Assembly (NCBI GenBank): GCA_002708925.1
Contig: PAPN01000060.1
Location: forward strand, 1-61,529
Direction of reading: 5' to 3'
Origin: Paracoccaceae bacterium
GTDB taxonomy: Bacteria > Pseudomonadota > Alphaproteobacteria > Rhodobacterales > Rhodobacteraceae
DNA: 61,529 nucleotides
The translations under genes were made by a program, and so were the position numbers. Under the pieces are notes generated by a model, which was not told where the DNA came from, searched no databases, and saw nothing but the letters and a program-made list of their open reading frames with translations. This document shows positions 17,391 through 28,086 of the stretch, piece after piece. Each line of letters opens with the position of its first letter. Position 1 is the first letter of the stretch.

Positions 17391-17698
17391 TCCTGGGGCT
17401 CCTCGCTTGGGGTGGGAAGAACAATGGGGCCGTCATCCTCTACGGTGATTGCCGCGGGAAACAGGGCCTCTTGCGGGGCATCCGGGCCGTGCGGCAGGAT
17501 CAGCGTAAGATGCAAACGCCCGTCGATGCGCTCGATATCCGAGGCCAGCCAGTCACAGGTTACCGCCTCTTGTGGCAGGGTGGCCCCTTCGGGGATGATG
17601 GACAGATCGAAGGCGATGTCATTGATGATCAGGGTATCGCCAGATTTGGCCAAAGACAGGCTCTGATCATGGCGCATGGGGGTGAAGCGGATCTGCAT
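17387..17698 (-). CDS. Small protein of the tail-fibre-like module
   Basis: A 103-residue protein that starts at ATG 17698 behind AAGGAG. It looks like an all-beta protein (MQIRFTPMRHDQSLSLAKSG; IEDRxDGRLHLTLILPHGPD-type strands) and ends in an acidic tail. It sits between the DUF2793-like gene (10 bp upstream) and the DUF4376-like gene (4-bp overlap). I do not recognise the family; the position suggests a tail-fibre assembly or connector protein. Confidence 0.65.
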   Translation of the reverse strand: MQIRFTPMRHDQSLSLAKSGDTLIINDIAFDLSIIPEGATLPQEAVTCDWLASDIERIDGRLHLTLILPHGPDAPQEALFPAAITVEDDGPIVLPTPSEEPQE

Positions 17699-17708
17699 GG
17701 GGATCTCC

Positions 17709-18800
17709 TTAGAACCAGCGGCCAATGGCCAGGATGTTGACCAGGACACTGCCGGAATGCGCGTCCGAAGACAGGCGCTGGACGGTCAGGTAGCTCCAGC
17801 CTGTATTCAACGGTGCGATCGCAGGCGTCAGCATCAAGGCCCGTGACTTCGGATTCACCACGTTGTCAGACATGCGCACATGAGAGGTACAGTGCGGGAC
17901 CTGGCTGAAAGCCGATGGCCAGGTCACCGAGAACGTATCCGTACGGTACAAATCCGTGAACTGACCGGCCCCGGCAAATGTGGCAGAGCCCGCGTCGAAA
18001 TCCTGAACCAGGCAAATCTGCGTGCCATCGGCCAGACGAATATAGCTGCCATTGGCGTTCGAGCCGCTTTCGATCACGGCGCCGGTGGGCTGCCCTCCGG
18101 TTTGGCTGACACTGCCCAGTAGATTGCCCAGATGCAGGGCGGTGTGCCCGGCCACCTCCAGCCCGGTTTGGGCTGAGACAGAGCCTGTTGTAGGGTCTAC
18201 TTCCAGGGCCGAAGTCCAGCTGCTGCCATCGGGGCTGACCTTGACGGAAAACCCGGTATCCCCTGCCAGACCCATCTCTGCGTGGCCGGTCCAGCCGCTT
18301 TGGAATAGCAAAGAGGCGGTGTCCGTATCGCTGGCCTTGTTGATGGTCAGCCGATGGTCGCTGCCTTCGTGGGTCAGCAGGCTGGCCGGGGCCGCAACCG
18401 CCAGCCGGTTGGTGGGGTCCGAGGTGGTATTCACCCCCAGCCCGGTCAGGTTCTGGGTTTGCCCGCTGGCCCCCACCCAGGCCGATCCGGTCCAGATCCG
18501 CAGGTCCGTGCTGCCGGCCAGGGTCGCGCTCCAGCCCGGTTGCGGGGCCAGGAAATGCCAGCCGGATTCTTCACGCAGGGCCAGCATACCGGCCTGTCCG
18601 GCCCAGTCTCCGGTGGGCGCGGCCCCCAGCGCGAAAACCTGCCCCGTCACGGGCAGCGCGGGGGGCGTGTTTTCATCGAATGCTTCGACGCTTAGCTGTA
18701 CCAGCATGTCCAGGCTGCGCAGGGCTTCGTTATGGGTGACGTGTTTTTGGGCCTGGGCGGGCTCCAGATAGGGCAACTCTAGCCGGGGCGAGAGGGGCAT
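17709..18800 (-). CDS. DUF2793-domain, tail-fibre/spike-like protein
   Basis: A 363-residue protein. The N-terminal segment LELPYLEPAQAQKHVTHNEALRSLD and the following repeats (GWHFLAPQPGWSATL; LRIWTGSAWV) are typical of DUF2793 proteins found in alphaproteobacterial phages and, as I recall, near gene-transfer-agent head-spike genes. A Ser/Gly-rich region with beta-structure follows. AAAGGAG precedes ATG 18800. The frame is open upstream, but this start has the only good ribosome site. It lies beside glf in a capsule locus, so binding to the capsule is an attractive but untested idea. Confidence 0.72.
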   Translation of the reverse strand: MPLSPRLELPYLEPAQAQKHVTHNEALRSLDMLVQLSVEAFDENTPPALPVTGQVFALGAAPTGDWAGQAGMLALREESGWHFLAPQPGWSATLAGSTDLRIWTGSAWVGASGQTQNLTGLGVNTTSDPTNRLAVAAPASLLTHEGSDHRLTINKASDTDTASLLFQSGWTGHAEMGLAGDTGFSVKVSPDGSSWTSALEVDPTTGSVSAQTGLEVAGHTALHLGNLLGSVSQTGGQPTGAVIESGSNANGSYIRLADGTQICLVQDFDAGSATFAGAGQFTDLYRTDTFSVTWPSAFSQVPHCTSHVRMSDNVVNPKSRALMLTPAIAPLNTGWSYLTVQRLSSDAHSGSVLVNILAIGRWF

Positions 18801-18932
18801 GGCGCACTCCTTTGATTGGATTGCGGCAGGTGTAGCGCGCCGGTCCTTCCCGGACGCTGAACAGCGCGCGCGCAAAGCCTGCCCAAGGATAAAGCCACCG
18901 CACGTTGCATTGCGTTTCGCGGGCGGCTCTGA

Positions 18933-20120
<1,188 letters not shown>

Positions 20121-20193
20121 GCGGGGCAGGTGCTTGCACGCTTTTTCGGGCGGTGTTACCTCCTATGGATTATCCCATCTCGAAGAGTTTCCA

Positions 20194-20949
20194 TTGAGCC
20201 ATCCTTTCATCATCTGGACCATGCGCCGCACCGGGGGCACCAGTCTGGCCACTTTGCTGATGAAACTGTCCGAACATCCGGGCACCCAGCACGAACCGTT
20301 CAACGCTGACCGGGCTTTGGGCCATGTTCTGACCGCGTGGCAGCAGGATCGGGATGTGCCTGCCATGCGCGGGGCGATCCGGCAGGCGCTGGCCAGAACG
20401 CCGACGATCAAACATTGCTACGAGCTGATGCCGCTCAAGCTGAACCGGGCGTTGCTGCAGGTGTCCAACAACCTGGGCTATCGCCATATTATTCTGGAAC
20501 GTCAGGACGAGGCGGCGCGCATTCTGTCCCTGGAGCTGGCCAAGATGACCGGCGCCTGGGGCAAAGAGGCCGCGACGGATATTTACGCGCAGATCGCCGC
20601 GGGCAACCGTCAGATGGAGCCGATTGATACCTCATCCGCGCTTAGCCATCTGCGCACATGTCGCCAGAAACGCGCGGATCTGCTGGCGCTGTTCGCGGAA
20701 TACCAGCAAGAGCCTTTCAGCGTTTGTTTCGAAGACATGTACACCGATTACGATCGGGGCCGGGCCAAGCTGCAAGAGCTGCTGGACTTCCTGAGCCTCG
20801 ATGTCTCGGGCCTGCCCGATTTCGAGGATCAGGTGCGCACGGCCCTGGTGCAGAGCGGGCAGAACTCGGCCCGGATGCAGCACTATGTGCCCAATCTGCA
20901 CAAGGCCCGCCAGGTGTTGCAGCGCGCGCTGGACGAGGAAAGCCGCTGA
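20194..20949 (+). CDS. Sulfotransferase-like protein (paralogue of 12231-12968)
   Basis: A 251-residue protein. MSHPFIIWTMRRTGGTSL aligns with the N-terminus of the 12231 gene, and the QHEP-x-N-x-DR, IKHC and GQNS motifs are shared. Unlike its paralogue it appears to start at TTG 20194, since no in-frame ATG lies near the conserved start and its Shine-Dalgarno is weak (GAAGAG). Likely cytoplasmic PAPS-dependent sulfation of a glycan precursor. It follows glf by 73 bp and is convergent with the next sulfotransferase with only a 6-bp gap. Confidence 0.65.
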   Translation: MSHPFIIWTMRRTGGTSLATLLMKLSEHPGTQHEPFNADRALGHVLTAWQQDRDVPAMRGAIRQALARTPTIKHCYELMPLKLNRALLQVSNNLGYRHIILERQDEAARILSLELAKMTGAWGKEAATDIYAQIAAGNRQMEPIDTSSALSHLRTCRQKRADLLALFAEYQQEPFSVCFEDMYTDYDRGRAKLQELLDFLSLDVSGLPDFEDQVRTALVQSGQNSARMQHYVPNLHKARQVLQRALDEESR

Positions 20950-20955
20950 CCGGGA

Positions 20956-21843
20956 TCAGTCCAGCAGGGCCGCATAGGGCCAGATCTTGCGAATGAACGC
21001 ATCTCCGAACCGATCCGCACAATATTCATAGGCCCCGCGGTAATGCTCGGCCACGCCCCTAAGCGCCTGGGGGTCGGGGTTGTCGGTCTTGGGCGAGGCA
21101 TTGGATTTCGCGTTCAGATTGGCATCCTGGCGGCGAATGCCCAGGAAATCGCAAATCGCATCGACATGAGACTGATCGAACAGGGTCTCATAGAATCCAT
21201 AGTGAATGTCCTCGGCGGGGAACACGCGCTCCAGCTTGGGCAGGATCACATCGTATTTGGTGCGCTTTTCCTGCCAGTCGGCCTTGGCGCTTTTGCCGAA
21301 GTTCTGGCGCGCGCGCTCATAGGCCTCGGGGGTGCCAAAGGTATTGCGAACCCCCATCCGCAGCGCCGAATAGCACCGATCTACCGGGTCACGCATCAGG
21401 AACACCACCTTGATCCGGTATCCCCGTGCCTCCAGCGCGTCGCGCAGGCGCCGGAACCGGGTTTCCTCCAGGCCCGAATAGGCGGGGGTGATTTCCCCGG
21501 TCAGCGATGCGTTCGGATTCTGCGCGACCACCCGGTCGAAATAGGACAGGTAGTGCGGCAGCCCCATGGTGGCCGAGACCGCATCCATCGCCCGTTCGAA
21601 GGCCCGGTTGGCCTGGGCGCGGTCCTGCGCGTCCGCCCCGGTCAGGGCCTCGATGGCCTGTGTCAGGGTCTCTAACCGTTCCTGATGGATATTGGCGTTC
21701 TCGGCCCGTTCCGACAGGGTGGGAAAGGCGTGGAGTTCCTTGATCGGCCCGATGGCGCAGTCGGGATGGTGGCGCAGAAATTCATGCAGCCAAGTTGTGC
21801 CAGCTTTTTGGGCACCCACACCCAACAGAAAAGTCTTTGTCAT
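20956..21843 (-). CDS. Sulfotransferase domain protein
   Basis: A 295-residue protein from ATG 21843. The PAPS-binding 5'-PSB loop GAQKAGTTWLHEFL is at about 9-22, and VFLMRDPVDRCYSALRMG in the centre matches the 3'-phosphate-binding RDPxxRxxS motif, so a true sulfotransferase fold is well supported. The open frame runs further upstream but the extra residues are not family-like. It is probably one of several enzymes that sulfate the polysaccharide. It faces the 1989-residue glycosyltransferase divergently across a 273-bp gap. Confidence 0.85.
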   Translation of the reverse strand: MTKTFLLGVGAQKAGTTWLHEFLRHHPDCAIGPIKELHAFPTLSERAENANIHQERLETLTQAIEALTGADAQDRAQANRAFERAMDAVSATMGLPHYLSYFDRVVAQNPNASLTGEITPAYSGLEETRFRRLRDALEARGYRIKVVFLMRDPVDRCYSALRMGVRNTFGTPEAYERARQNFGKSAKADWQEKRTKYDVILPKLERVFPAEDIHYGFYETLFDQSHVDAICDFLGIRRQDANLNAKSNASPKTDNPDPQALRGVAEHYRGAYEYCADRFGDAFIRKIWPYAALLD

Positions 21844-22096
21844 TCTATATGACTCCCAAAATGAGTCCCAAGCCCGCATCGTTGCGAACCTCTGCCCGTC
21901 GGCGGGGGAAAAGCCCCGGAAATCCGCACGGATTTCGCGATATCGGGATTGGTATAAAACGAGAGGGATAGAGGTACAATTGAATTGCACCCCGTCCCCC
22001 CGGTCCGGCCCCGCCTGTGTAACGGGCATAAAAGCGGGGCGTTGATGCTGTTGCTCTGGTTTCCAAGAGATGGGACAGCTAGAACGGGACGATAGA

Positions 22097-22102
22097 TATA
22101 AT
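22097..22102 (+). promoter_or_regulatory. Probable -10 element, upstream of the four-domain glycosyltransferase
   Basis: A perfect TATAAT lies 15 bases before the GTG start at 22117; transcription would begin around 22109-22111. The -35 region is weak (GGGACA about 19 bases upstream). This fits a short-leader or leaderless mRNA, as no Shine-Dalgarno is visible. Confidence 0.4.
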
Positions 22103-22116
22103 AACGGCGTTTTCTT

Positions 22117-25100
22117 GTGAGCTTTCCTCTGATCTCGATCATTCTGCCTGTGTATAATGTGCAGGATCACGTGGCGGCCTGCATCACCAGCCTGCGGGCG
22201 CAGACCTTGACGGATTTTCAGGTGCTGCTGATTGACGATGGTTCAACCGATGACAGCGCGCGCCGTGCCCGTGCCGCCATTGGCGAGGATCCGCGGTTTC
22301 AGGTGATTTCTCAGGATAACCGGGGCCTGTCAGGGGCGCGCAATGCCGGTCTGGATCTGGCACAGGGAGAGTATATCGCCTTTCTGGACAGCGATGACCG
22401 TTTCGCCCCGCAGTTTCTGGAACATATGCTGCGTGCGCTGACGGGCAGCGGGGCCGATTGGGTGGCCTGCGGGATTCAGTTCTGTTTTCCCGATGGAGCC
22501 AGCACGCGGCATTCGGCCATTCACGGGCGGGCGGCGCAGCACAGCTCGGGGCGGGTGACGCGGTTTGATCTGTCCGACTGGGGCCAGGCGATCCGGCATT
22601 TCCCCTCGGCTTGGAACAAGCTTTACCGGCGCTCTTTGATCGAGGGGCTGCGCTTCCCTGAAGGCACCTGGTTCGAGGATCACGGGTTTTTCTATCGCGC
22701 CGCCGCGCGCACCGATCATATCGTGCATCTGGCGGAACCGCTGTATCTGCAAACCCGAGGCCGCGCCGGACAGATCACCGGCCGTGACGATGACCGGGTG
22801 TTCGAACAGTTCGATGTGCTTGAGGATATGCGCGCCCTGATGCAGGGGCACCATTCCGGCGGCCCCGCCGCCTTTGAGAAAATCGCCACCCGGCTGCTGT
22901 TCGAACGCTCGACCGCGCTGCGCGATCCCCAGCGGCGCGCGCGCTATGCCCGGGCCTGTGCCGCCTATCTGGAACAGCACGGCCTAAGCTATCGCCCAGA
23001 TTGGGATCCGCATATCTCGCGCGCCTGGGCGTTGGAAATGGCCGGCGACATCCCGCTAAGCGTGATCATTCCCTGGTCGGGTCAGGCCCTCGATCTGCTG
23101 TTGGACAGTCTGCGCGCGCTGGCCGCCCAAGGCGCGCCCGGCCGGGAAGTCCTGATCGTCTGCGATCGTGAAAACCTGGCGGATCAGGCTCGAAAACAGG
23201 CTCTGAATCACCTCAATGTGCGGGTTTTGGTGCAGCGCGGGCGCGGCGCGGGGGCGGCGCGTAATGCCGGGCTGGACGCGGCGCAGGGGCGCTATGTCTG
23301 CTTTTTGGATGCCGGGGACCGGCTGGCCGAAATGGCGCTGCATGACTGGGTGGATGGCGCGATCGAGGCGCAGGCGGATATGGTGGTCTCGGCCTATCTG
23401 CAAGGGATCGGCACGGGCGATACCCATTGCGGTTTTGTCGATGAGGCCTCTGTTTCGCGCGCGAAACTGACCGAGGGGCCCTTTGCCTTTACCCCCAAAG
23501 AGGCGCTTTTGCTGGATCCGCAGGTATCGGCCAAACTGTATCGCCGGGCCTTTGTGCAAGACGCAGGCATCCGGTTCGGCACAGGGGCCCTGCCCGGCTG
23601 GCAGATGGCGCTCAAGGCGGCTCTGGCGGCGAAAACGGCGCTGTATTTCCCCTGGGCGGGGGCCGAGATTCGCCAACGCCCATTGGCGCGGCACTCCGCC
23701 GGGCAGCTGGCGCGGGGCCTGGACCGGCTGGCCCGCAGCCTGACCCCCGATCAGGCCGCGCAATTGCCGCAAGGCTGGTGGCGGCAACTGTTTGCCCGCG
23801 CTTTGTGGCAGCAGTGGTCCCGCGCGGCGCCTGCACGCGCCCGGCCGGGCAAGGCTGTCTTTGCGGCCAGCGCAGGCTGGGCGGCCTTGTGGCGGGGCAA
23901 ATCGCGCCATCGCACCCCGCTGGATCCCGGAATGGGCCCCCGGATCGAACAATTGCTAAGCCTGGAGGCCCTGCTCCGGCGGCGCCCGGCTCTGGCTTGC
24001 GCCTCGCAGGCGGATGCCGGCCCCGATGATGATCTTTCACAAACTCTGCAAGGAGCGAACATGCTGTCCTTTGCCGTGCAGGAAGGCGCGCGTCTGCGCT
24101 ACCGGGCGGAATTCTCGGCCCATCCTTATGCCAATATCTCATTTTATGACGCAGAGCGGGAAAATATCCTGTTCCACCTGTCGCTGCGCCACGATGAATC
24201 CCGCGCGGTCTGCAACCGACGCGATGGCGAAACCTGGCGCCGCGAGATCGGCCGGGCGGTTCAGCTGCCGGCCGCAGGCGTGACGGTCGATATTCTGTTC
24301 ACCCCTCCCGTTGTCACCGTGAAACTGGACGGCCGCCAGGTGTTTCGGTTCGGCAAGGGGCTGCGTCGGCCGTTTCCGCAGACGGGCCGGATTGCCTATG
24401 TGGATCTGCAAGGCGGGATCACGCCGGGCGGGGTGGATATCGACGATCTGGCGCGGGTTCCGGACAATCGCCTATATCTGAACAGCCGGCTGGAACTGCG
24501 CGCGCATCTGCGCAACTTGCCCCCCGAAACCGAATTGCACATGCAGGTAAGCGAAACAAAAGAAGCGCTGCCGGTGATCGTGCAGCCTGCCGGGGACGGT
24601 CTGGAGCTGCGCGCCTTGTTGCCGGGCCGTGTCTGGGACACGGTGCCAGCGGATATGCCGCTGGAAATCGCGGTGATGCACGCAGATGGCCGTGCAGCCT
24701 GCCCGGCCCTGTCGCTGGACCGCGCCGCGCTGGCGCAGCGTATAGATCAGAGCCTGACCCGGCTGGATCTGCGCAATGATGCCCTGACGGCGATGCAGGT
24801 TCTGGAACATATCCGCTTTGCCGGGCTGCTGGCGCAATTGTCCCCGCAGGCGCGCAGCCGGCTCAGCACGGCGCAGCGGTTTTTCAAACTGGATGATTTC
24901 CTGCTGGGCACAGACGAGAAAGCCCCCGATCTCCCTCCTCCGCCGTCTGCCGACCCCGATCCGGTGGTCGTGGCTCAGGCGCGCTTTGGGCACAGGCTGC
25001 ACGCGGATCCCGCTCTGGACCCGCTGGACCTGATCCAGAGCCTGACCTCGGATATGCCCCGCGAAAAGCGCCCCTATCTGTATCTGGCGCTGTGCGAATA

Positions 25101-28086
25101 TTTCTGCGATCCGGCCCGCGACTTCGAGCCCTTCCATGCGCAGTTCATAGAAGAGGGCCATGGCGGCATTCTGGCCCCTGCCCCCGGCGATATATGGAAA
25201 AACTCGGCCCTGGTGCCGTTTTTGCTGCTGGAGGGCCGCTACAAAGAGCTGGGGGATATTCTGTGGCCTCTGACCGAACCCACCAAGGACTGGATCGTGA
25301 CGCCCGCCATGGCCTGGGCGCTGCGCCGGGTGATCTGGGACACATCCCTGCCCGATGACACCCGCGAGGCGGTGCTCTATGCGGGGCTGGAACTGATCCG
25401 CCAGCAGGCCTGGAACTACTGGGGACGGGCCCATTGCGTGGCGCTGACCGGGGCGGCGGTGCAGGTGGTTTTGCATCGGGATCGCTTTGCCGATTACACG
25501 CATTCCACGATTCTACAGGTCCTGCGCGAGGCCTATGGCCTGTCGCGGCAATTCTGGCAGATGCTGGAGGAGGCGCTGGCCGGGGCTCCGATCCCCGAGG
25601 CGCTGGCCCCGGCCAAAGCCGCCTTTGATATCGTGGCGCGCGCGGCAAGCACCGGGCAGGCGGATATGCAGACCGAACAGGCGCTGGATCTGTTCACCCG
25701 CTACGGCACGGCCGATACGCTGCGCACCCGGCGCGAGGTGCTGGGCCCGGCCGCGCAATATCTGCCCCCGGACAGCCCGCCCGATGCCGCAAGCCTGACT
25801 CTGGCCGGGGTAGACCCGCAAGAGGCCGTCCTGCGCCACATGGCCTTTCCCGGCGCGGCGGCGGTGGGGCCGGATCTGGTGGCCCTGTCGGCCCGGACAG
25901 TGCCCCAGCTTTACCCCGATGTGCCCCGCGCGCCCTATTATGCGGCGCAATTGCGGGTCAGCCGCAGCATTCAGGCGCTGCTGACGCAAGACGCGCCGAT
26001 TGAGCCGGCGCAGATCCACGCCCTGAAGGATGATCTGAAGCTCTTGTCCGGCGCGCGCGATCAGTTCCTGGGTTTGGGTCTTATTTTGGCTCTGATACGG
26101 GGGGTTTTGACCCTTGGCAGCCCCTCAGAGACCCATGGTGCGGCCCTCTCGGTGCTGGCCGAGATGGCCCAGGACATCGACCCGCAGGATCATGAGGCCC
26201 TGCAACAGGCCCCTGCCCCGCGTCTGGCGCTGATGGCCTTGCGTCAGGTGCCCAAAGCGGATGGGGCCTTGGCGCTGATGGCCGGGCTTTTGCCGCAGAC
26301 AGAGGACAGCTCTGGCGCCCTGCCCCCCTGCCCCGGCGGCCTGCGGCAATCGGCTCTTTATGATACGATCGTCACGGTGTTTTCCTGTGTGCCGAACCTG
26401 ACCACCCGCATCCCGCCGATGCGCGCCGGCTGGCTGACCCTGCTCAGCGCGCTGGACATTCCCTATGTGATCGTGGTGGGCAATGGGAACGGCCGGATCG
26501 AGGGCGACGTGCTGCATGTGGACGCCCCCGACGATTACGAGGGGCTGCCGCAGAAAACCCTGGCCACGCTGCGCTGGGTGCATGATCACACGCCCTATGC
26601 TCATATGCTGAAAATCGACGATGATTGCTTCCTCAATGTCGAGGAATTCTTCCACTCGCTCAGCTATCGCAAGTTTGACTATTACGGCCGGGTGCTGACG
26701 CGCAACGCCGGCCAGACCGATCGCGCCTGGCATAACGAAAAATCCACGTCCCTGCGCGGGCGGCTGGAGCTGGATAAATCACCTGAACCCTCCACCTATA
26801 CCGATGGGGGCTCGGGTTATGTGATCAGCCGCACCGCCATGGCCGCCGCGATTGACGCGATGAACAGCCCCGAGGGGCAATATCTGATCCAGGTTTCGTT
26901 CATGGAGGATAAGATGCTGGGCGATCTGCTGGCCCTGCGCGGCATCCGCCCCGCGGACGAGGATTACCGCATCGCCATCCGCCGCCGCACCTGGGGCAAG
27001 GCCCGCCCGGTATCGCGCTGGGTGAACAGTTTCGATGCCAGCCCCGCCGCGCCCGTCAAACTGGTGCATCTGGATGCGCATGACACGCAAATTCCGGCGA
27101 TGGAGACCCTGAAAACCCCGATCCTGACGCCGAAAAAAATCTGGCCCAGCTATCAGGATGTGCAACTGGTTTACCAAAGCAACGCGCTGGAGCTGATCAG
27201 CCCTCAGGATCGGCTGGACGCCGCCCGCGAGGCCGAGGTCGCCGTGGTCGCCTGCATGCGCAATGAGATGTTCATGCTGCCGCAATTCCTGGCCCATTAC
27301 CGCAAGCTGGGCGTGACCAGTTTCATGATCGTGGACAACTGTTCAGATGACGGCACGCTGGAATACCTGCTGGATCAGCCCGACGTGGCGCTGTTTTCCG
27401 TGGATACCGATTACAACCTGTCCTACTATGGTGTGGCCTGGCAGCAGGCGATGATGGCGGGGTTCCGTGTGGGCAAATGGTCTTTGGTGGCCGATGCGGA
27501 TGAATTGCTGGTCTGGCAGGAGAATCAGACCCAAACCTTGCCCGATTTGCTGAAAACCGACGATTTCCAGGGCGTGGATGCGGCGCGGATTTTCATGCTG
27601 GATATGTACCCCAAGGGGTCCCTGTCAGAGGCCACATTCGAAACCGACCCCTTTGCCGAGGCCGGCTATGTTGATCGCGAACCCTTCCTGACGAATTGGA
27701 CGGGGCGGGGGCCGTTCTCTAATATGCCCACCTGGACCAGCGCCCTGCGCCACCGGCTGATTGCCGGATCGCGCACCGATCTGTTCGTGGCGCAGAAAAT
27801 CGCGCTGTTGAAATATCAGCCGTGGATGCGGGTCTCGGCCGGGCTGCATTTCCTGACCGATGTGCAGCTGTCATCGCGCGAGCTGCTGTTCGCCCATTTC
27901 AAATACAACGCCGATTTCCGCCGCAAAGCCCAGGCCGAGGTCGCCCGCGGGCAGCATTTCAACGATGCCGAGGAATACCGCAAATACCTGGCGCTGATTT
28001 CCGAAGGGCGCGACGTGATCTATGAGGACGGCCTGTCCGTGCCCTGGACGCAAGCGCCGTTTGTTAAGGCATTGCTGCAGGAATAG
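22117..28086 (+). CDS. Four-domain glycosyltransferase megaprotein
   Basis: A single 1989-residue frame with four transferase-like domains. Domain 1 (about 1-290) is GT2 with D40-DGST and the DxD D91-SD-D94. Domain 2 (about 312-560) is GT2-like, with PLSVIIPW but CDREN for DDGS and D398-AGD for DxD. A beta-sandwich/galectin-like segment (about 650-780) and helical region follow. Domain 3 (about 1410-1590) is GT31-like, with D1501-DD1503 in MLKIDDDCFLN and GSGYVISRTA. Domain 4 (about 1705-1980) is GT92/Glyco_tranf_2_4-like, with VDNCSDDGT (D1740) and D1793-AD. It is probably a cytoplasmic polymer-assembling enzyme. Start is GTG with no Shine-Dalgarno. Its 3' end overlaps the convergent gene by 23 bp. 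Confidence 0.82.
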   Translation: MSFPLISIILPVYNVQDHVAACITSLRAQTLTDFQVLLIDDGSTDDSARRARAAIGEDPRFQVISQDNRGLSGARNAGLDLAQGEYIAFLDSDDRFAPQFLEHMLRALTGSGADWVACGIQFCFPDGASTRHSAIHGRAAQHSSGRVTRFDLSDWGQAIRHFPSAWNKLYRRSLIEGLRFPEGTWFEDHGFFYRAAARTDHIVHLAEPLYLQTRGRAGQITGRDDDRVFEQFDVLEDMRALMQGHHSGGPAAFEKIATRLLFERSTALRDPQRRARYARACAAYLEQHGLSYRPDWDPHISRAWALEMAGDIPLSVIIPWSGQALDLLLDSLRALAAQGAPGREVLIVCDRENLADQARKQALNHLNVRVLVQRGRGAGAARNAGLDAAQGRYVCFLDAGDRLAEMALHDWVDGAIEAQADMVVSAYLQGIGTGDTHCGFVDEASVSRAKLTEGPFAFTPKEALLLDPQVSAKLYRRAFVQDAGIRFGTGALPGWQMALKAALAAKTALYFPWAGAEIRQRPLARHSAGQLARGLDRLARSLTPDQAAQLPQGWWRQLFARALWQQWSRAAPARARPGKAVFAASAGWAALWRGKSRHRTPLDPGMGPRIEQLLSLEALLRRRPALACASQADAGPDDDLSQTLQGANMLSFAVQEGARLRYRAEFSAHPYANISFYDAERENILFHLSLRHDESRAVCNRRDGETWRREIGRAVQLPAAGVTVDILFTPPVVTVKLDGRQVFRFGKGLRRPFPQTGRIAYVDLQGGITPGGVDIDDLARVPDNRLYLNSRLELRAHLRNLPPETELHMQVSETKEALPVIVQPAGDGLELRALLPGRVWDTVPADMPLEIAVMHADGRAACPALSLDRAALAQRIDQSLTRLDLRNDALTAMQVLEHIRFAGLLAQLSPQARSRLSTAQRFFKLDDFLLGTDEKAPDLPPPPSADPDPVVVAQARFGHRLHADPALDPLDLIQSLTSDMPREKRPYLYLALCEYFCDPARDFEPFHAQFIEEGHGGILAPAPGDIWKNSALVPFLLLEGRYKELGDILWPLTEPTKDWIVTPAMAWALRRVIWDTSLPDDTREAVLYAGLELIRQQAWNYWGRAHCVALTGAAVQVVLHRDRFADYTHSTILQVLREAYGLSRQFWQMLEEALAGAPIPEALAPAKAAFDIVARAASTGQADMQTEQALDLFTRYGTADTLRTRREVLGPAAQYLPPDSPPDAASLTLAGVDPQEAVLRHMAFPGAAAVGPDLVALSARTVPQLYPDVPRAPYYAAQLRVSRSIQALLTQDAPIEPAQIHALKDDLKLLSGARDQFLGLGLILALIRGVLTLGSPSETHGAALSVLAEMAQDIDPQDHEALQQAPAPRLALMALRQVPKADGALALMAGLLPQTEDSSGALPPCPGGLRQSALYDTIVTVFSCVPNLTTRIPPMRAGWLTLLSALDIPYVIVVGNGNGRIEGDVLHVDAPDDYEGLPQKTLATLRWVHDHTPYAHMLKIDDDCFLNVEEFFHSLSYRKFDYYGRVLTRNAGQTDRAWHNEKSTSLRGRLELDKSPEPSTYTDGGSGYVISRTAMAAAIDAMNSPEGQYLIQVSFMEDKMLGDLLALRGIRPADEDYRIAIRRRTWGKARPVSRWVNSFDASPAAPVKLVHLDAHDTQIPAMETLKTPILTPKKIWPSYQDVQLVYQSNALELISPQDRLDAAREAEVAVVACMRNEMFMLPQFLAHYRKLGVTSFMIVDNCSDDGTLEYLLDQPDVALFSVDTDYNLSYYGVAWQQAMMAGFRVGKWSLVADADELLVWQENQTQTLPDLLKTDDFQGVDAARIFMLDMYPKGSLSEATFETDPFAEAGYVDREPFLTNWTGRGPFSNMPTWTSALRHRLIAGSRTDLFVAQKIALLKYQPWMRVSAGLHFLTDVQLSSRELLFAHFKYNADFRRKAQAEVARGQHFNDAEEYRKYLALISEGRDVIYEDGLSVPWTQAPFVKALLQE
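23451..23468. other. Near-perfect parS-like palindrome inside the glycosyltransferase gene
   Basis: TGTTTCGCGCGCGAAACT: 17 of 18 bases match the parS-like element beside parB (last A to T). It codes for S-V-S-R-A-K-L in a different frame from the rfbD copy, so its recurrence is not explained by a shared protein motif. Confidence 0.55.

Noticed and set aside
16977..18800. An integrated prophage
   Set aside because: Only three tail-fibre-like genes, no structural, lysis or integration genes, and no attachment repeats seen.
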